From the NCBI GenBank assembly GCA_022496185.1, contig WTXG01000001.1, positions 1,178,001 to 1,242,000 on the forward strand: a stretch of 64,000 nucleotides of DNA, written 5' to 3'. Of the stretch, positions 60,530 to 64,000 are shown one piece after another. The position numbers were made by a program, and so were the translations under genes. The notes under the pieces were generated by a model, which was given only the letters and a program-made list of their open reading frames with translations, had not been told where the DNA came from and did no database searches. How positions within the stretch are numbered: the first letter of the stretch is position 1; each line of letters starts with the position of its first letter. The DNA comes from Multifurca ochricompacta (lineage: Eukaryota > Basidiomycota > Agaricomycetes > Russulales > Russulaceae).

Positions 60530-62208
60530 TCAAGACAAGAAAGCTGGGCTCACGACGTCCATCTTGGACGGAACATACATTTTTATAGTATGTAGTAGAT
60601 ATCCGCCACCTCCAGATGTTGTCATTAAGGGGTGAGTGCGGCCCGGAAGGACCTATGGGGGTGTCAGTCAGAAAATGAGCATGCACTACCGAAATACCTG
60701 GTATCGGCGGAGCCAGCTCTCTGATACACTCGGAGCCAGATATTGGGGATCATGCCGCAAAGTTGCTTGGAGATCAGATACAACCTGCCCACACACACGT
60801 GGGCCAATCACCTTCACTTGAAGCATATAACAGACGAACCTGTAAGTGCGGACTATAGACAACGACAGATGCAGAGCCCCCCAAGTACGGAAACAGCCTC
60901 TCGATAATTGAAAGAGGGTCGTACACACTTGCTACAAATAACCTGGATCATCAATCAGCTGCAATAACATGCTTACCCGCCAACTGGGCCTCACCCTTCG
61001 AACTCTCCAGCGAAAAGTTCTTCACGTACACCGAACAATGCATCTGACGCAGTTTTACGCTTCGAGAGTCGTGTTTTGTGTTTTTCCGAACCGTAGGACC
61101 CCGATGCGGGTTCGGTGGACAGCACAACTGTACACGGTTCAGGCCCTACGACTAATGGTTGTGAGAAAGAACCAACTTGGTATGTATGACTCGTCCGCTG
61201 TTGCCCAATTAAGGGATGCCAAGACGCTCGCAGTCAAGTCTGATGGAAAGTTCATCTGCGTCATGACGGGATACGCAGGTGGCGAGTCCACATCACAGAT
61301 CGTGATTAGTCTCCCAGTACCTGGATTGCTGATTTCAGAAAAAGGATACAGTGGTGCACAATTCCGAAACTGACCGCCCAAGCGCTCCAGCACAGCGGAA
61401 ACTAATATGCCAGATGCATCATCCACTGTGATGTAGCGACCTCCTGGTCTCACGCTTCCAAAGTTCATCATTTGGGAGAGTGTATCGATGCGTATGCCAA
61501 GGATACGCGTCTGGTCTTTCGTGAACCAGTATTCACAAACATTGAAAAGTGTAGGTTGGACCGTCGTAAATGATTTAGAATACCTTCACCTGAAAACTAA
61601 GAAGGCGGATATTAATCAAGTAGTTCGCCTTACTTGGCTACCTTTCGTTTCTTATATTTATCTTTGCTGTATTCTGTTTTACGCGAATAGTTTGCGTGCA
61701 TCTCGATTTGCTTCTTGATTATTTCCTGTGGCCCATCGGCTGCATCAGATTCGGTGCAAGGGCTGGAATGTGAATCGTCACAGAAGCATGGACCCCGGAC
61801 TGCTTCAGAGCTTCTATCTCGGCTGCAGTTAAGGGTTGAACAAACTGCCCATCGTTTATAAGCTCATTTGTCGCATCGGTATCTTCTATATCCACATCAT
61901 TGAATGAATGCCAAGAAACAAGGTCTTTTCTCACCAAGCTCCTCAACAGCAGGTGGGGGGATTACGTTGATTGTCTTATTGATAACTTCGTACGTCAGCC
62001 CATACGGGTGATTTATAAGAGTATCTGCCAGGAAAGAGCCAAATTTTCCTAAATTTATTGTTCTGCTCCGTTGTGTTTAAAGCATCTAATGAGCAACCGC
62101 GGGAGAGACGCACGAATTAGGCTCTAGTCTATAGCTCTTTGTGTCCCCAGTGGGTAATTTGAGGAGAACAGTATTGCCGACATGGATAATGCCGTCTTCC
62201 AACAACAT
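60530..62208 (-). CDS. TRM6: tRNA (adenine-58-N1) methyltransferase non-catalytic subunit TRM6/GCD10
   Basis: Partner of Trm61 in making m1A58 in tRNAs, including initiator tRNA. ATG 62208 starts MLLEDGIIHVGNTVLLKLPT and GDTKSYRLEPNS. Next are LGKFGSFLADTLINHPYGLT, EVINKTINVIPPPAVEEL and PLTAAEIEALKQSGVHASV. MMNFGSVRPGGRYITVDDAS and ICDVDSPPAYPVMTQMNF follow, with LASLNWATADESYIP. Later exons read RLSKRKTASDALFGVREELF, AGEFEG, and LRHDPQYLAPSVSESWLRRY. The last exon is LPGRTHPLMTTSGGGGYLLH, ending at 60530-60532. Conserved blocks are in family order. The frame stays open a little upstream of the ATG, so a slightly earlier start is possible. Confidence 0.9.
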
Positions 62209-62340
62209 GTTTAGTCGGTCGTCACAGCGTAGCAGCGCCGCAGGCAGCAGCAAAGGGTTCAATGTATCGGGCCGACGGCCCGATGCTTATATTTCACTCT
62301 CGCTCGAGCGAGGAACGGCAATCCTCCTTCAATTGTTGAC
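62209..62340. promoter_or_regulatory. Divergent promoter TRM6 / UNC45 with two palindromes
   Basis: 132 bp between opposite ATGs. It contains a 9-1-9 palindrome ATCGGGCCGACGGCCCGAT at 62266-62284 and a 14-bp perfect palindrome CTCGCTCGAGCGAG at 62299-62312. The first has a CGG-N9-CCG layout of the kind bound by fungal Zn2Cys6 dimers (inference). Confidence 0.6.
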
Positions 62341-64000
62341 ATGGCTGTCATCGATCAAGTCGACTCTGCAAAGCCCATAGTCCCTTCTCTAATCAACAAT
62401 TCTCGTAACCCATTACCCGATGAACTTTCTTATCTAATAACCTCATTCGTCCCTACCAATGATCGTGGGAAGCGTTCCAAGGCCTATCTCGTCCTAGCGT
62501 CTTATTGTCAAGGTGTCCGGGTATCTATGGGTCAGGCACAGGATGGTAGACAAGACGTAGGAACGCAAGCGTTGAGCCGGAGTTTCTACCCCGTGATTCA
62601 GGCCCATATAACAGAATCTCAAGAAGCAGGCGTACTAGCCGGTTTTTCGTTCCTCACCGCGTTGTTTCAGGTAGACTGGCAGGTTGCCGCCGATATCTTT
62701 CAGCAGGAGGCAGTTCTTGCATCCATTTCTGATATTTTGGACCTGTATCCCTCAGATATTGTATCGAGAGAGATTGCGCGGCTCTTGTCACAAGCTTGCG
62801 GACATAATGCCTGTCGAGCCACACTCACCACAGAGGTCACGCAGTGGCTGGAAGCCGCGGTACGTCAGAAAAAGGACGTCTCTCTGCAATCAGCTGCAGC
62901 AGTGGCAATTACCAAACTATCTCGCGGCGCTGGCACGGACGCACTGGTCGAGTCTGCACAACGTCCTACATATGACACAGACAGAGACTTAGTCGAACTT
63001 ATGAAAGGAATCCTTTCTGGAGAGAGTCAAGAATCCTTCGTGGATGCTGTTGAATGCTTAGCTTATTTAAGCATCGAGCCCTCCGTTAAGGAGGACCTAT
63101 CAAAGGATTCGGCCTTCCTAAAGAAACTGTTTTCTTTCATCCCCACTCGAAGGAGGACTTCGACCACATCCGCTGATATCCCAATCAACTCGCTCACATA
63201 CGGGATCCTCAATGTCATCCACAACCTTAGCGTTTATCGACCGCCGTTGTCCCCAGAGCAGGAACAGGTTATGAAGCTTCGGCGAATGACGAAATCGGGT
63301 ACTACCGGCTCGCGGGACTCGGACGATAATCATTTAGACACTCTGGAGGACGAACAACACGTCAGGGAACGTGGTAGAAACCTGGTGCAATATGGTGCCA
63401 TCAACGTCCTAATTGCCGCTATACGAGTGGCCGACAGCCAAGGCATCATGCTAATTGCAAGCCAAATTTTTCTCAATCTCGGTGTAGATAAGGAGAATAG
63501 AGGGAAAATACTACAGAGTGGCGGGGCAAGGGCGCTAGCAGAGATTATCCGGAAGTCGTTCTCCGCAGCTGAAACATCACAAGAACAACCAGAGGTTGAC
63601 GCATCAGTGTTACAGCCTATCCAGGCATTTGCCAAGCTAGCTATAACGTCCTCTCCTACCCAAGTATTTGGCCCCGACCCTGGCGCCATTTATGACGCTA
63701 TCCGACCCTTCTCTACCTTGCTCACGCACTCGGCATCGAGTCCCCTACAGCGGTTTGAGGCAATGATGGCCTTGACTAATATATCGTCTCATAGTACTGA
63801 ATCTGCTGATCGTGTGGCGAAGGCGAACGGACTGGTGGCAAAAATCGAATTTCTGATGTTGGAGGACCATGTGCTCATCAGAAGAGCAGCTACGGAACTC
63901 ACTTGCAATCTCATGGCTGGGTCAGACGTCGTCTTCAAAAGGTACTCGGATAGTAATTCTGCCAAGTCGAGATTGCATGTCCTGGCGGCCCTGTCCGATG
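62341..64000 (+). CDS. UNC-45/She4/Cro1-type myosin chaperone (3' end beyond window)
   Basis: UCS-domain protein (She4, Rng3, Cro1, animal UNC-45) that folds and stabilises myosin motors and so supports actin organisation and cytokinesis. ATG 62341 opens MAVIDQVDSAKPIVPSLINN. The frame stays open for 553 codons to the right edge with no intron, unlike nearly every other gene here. Armadillo-like helices are visible: YGILNVIHNLSVYRPPLSPE near residue 280 and RERGRNLVQYGAINVLIAAI near 345. ASQIFLNLGVDKENRGKILQ and GGARAL lie near 375. Later, QAFAKLAITSSPTQVFGPD precedes FEAMMALTNISS and LIRRAATELTCNLMAGSDVV. These match the central and UCS regions. No TPR domain is seen, as expected for fungal members. 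Confidence 0.88.
   Translation, partial: MAVIDQVDSAKPIVPSLINNSRNPLPDELSYLITSFVPTNDRGKRSKAYLVLASYCQGVRVSMGQAQDGRQDVGTQALSRSFYPVIQAHITESQEAGVLAGFSFLTALFQVDWQVAADIFQQEAVLASISDILDLYPSDIVSREIARLLSQACGHNACRATLTTEVTQWLEAAVRQKKDVSLQSAAAVAITKLSRGAGTDALVESAQRPTYDTDRDLVELMKGILSGESQESFVDAVECLAYLSIEPSVKEDLSKDSAFLKKLFSFIPTRRRTSTTSADIPINSLTYGILNVIHNLSVYRPPLSPEQEQVMKLRRMTKSGTTGSRDSDDNHLDTLEDEQHVRERGRNLVQYGAINVLIAAIRVADSQGIMLIASQIFLNLGVDKENRGKILQSGGARALAEIIRKSFSAAETSQEQPEVDASVLQPIQAFAKLAITSSPTQVFGPDPGAIYDAIRPFSTLLTHSASSPLQRFEAMMALTNISSHSTESADRVAKANGLVAKIEFLMLEDHVLIRRAATELTCNLMAGSDVVFKRYSDSNSAKSRLHVLAALSD

Noticed and set aside
63330..63689. 119-codon open frame antisense to the UNC-45/She4 gene
   Set aside because: Falls inside an uninterrupted conserved frame on the other strand.

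Overview
The window is ordinary nuclear DNA of a filamentous basidiomycete, most likely an Agaricomycete. The evidence is short (about 45-80 bp) GT-AG introns, several per gene; fungal-only genes (NAD-dependent saccharopine dehydrogenase of the alpha-aminoadipate lysine route, a GRAM-PH sterol glucosyltransferase, a Byr4/Bfa1 mitotic-exit regulator, an Ies1-type INO80 subunit); and tight gene packing. I see no rRNA, tRNA, transposon, CRISPR array, phage or plasmid feature. Species cannot be named from the sequence alone.

Layout, left to right. 1-7.5 kb: VPS20/CHMP6 (cut by the left edge), a seven-TM receptor, a mitochondrial PP2C phosphatase (PTC6 type) and a gamma-glutamyltransferase-like hydrolase. 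8-15.2 kb: a DHA1 drug/polyamine exporter, a WRAP73/WDR8 WD-repeat protein and an m-AAA mitochondrial protease. 15.4-21.5 kb, all on the minus strand: an anion:cation symporter permease, an aldehyde dehydrogenase and the urease accessory protein UreD. 21.9-31.5 kb: Byr4/Bfa1, NRDE-2, saccharopine dehydrogenase and an unrecognised 453-residue protein. 32-42 kb: an Ies1-type INO80 subunit, a 2-oxoglutarate/Fe(II) oxygenase, the ATG26/UGT51 sterol glucosyltransferase and a SUR7/PalI membrane protein. 42.7-49.1 kb: a C2H2 transcription factor, a large-subunit catalase, Mediator MED6 and AP-3 sigma. 49.2-64 kb: an Ecdysoneless/SGT1 protein, V-ATPase subunit F, TIM21, an OAC1-type mitochondrial carrier, an Mdm1-type sorting nexin, tRNA m1A methyltransferase subunit TRM6 and an UNC-45/She4 myosin chaperone cut by the right edge.

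The genes are mostly housekeeping and do not form one pathway. Themes are membrane traffic (VPS20, APS3, MDM1, ATG26, VMA7), mitochondria (PTC6, m-AAA, TIM21, OAC1) and RNA or chromatin (NRDE-2, MED6, INO80, TRM6). A loose nitrogen/urea neighbourhood is possible at 15-21 kb. At least eight gene pairs are head-to-head with about 60-400 bp between start codons, and many of these gaps, and some introns, hold short tandem repeats or palindromes.

Gene boundaries come from reading frames, splice-site logic and recalled family conservation. Start codons were chosen as ATG in each case. I found no convincing new biological system. The best leads are the paired palindromes at 62.27-62.31 kb, the repeated CACACGT element at 24.8 and 42.5 kb, the two frame breaks in the sorting nexin, and the orphan protein at 30.1 kb.
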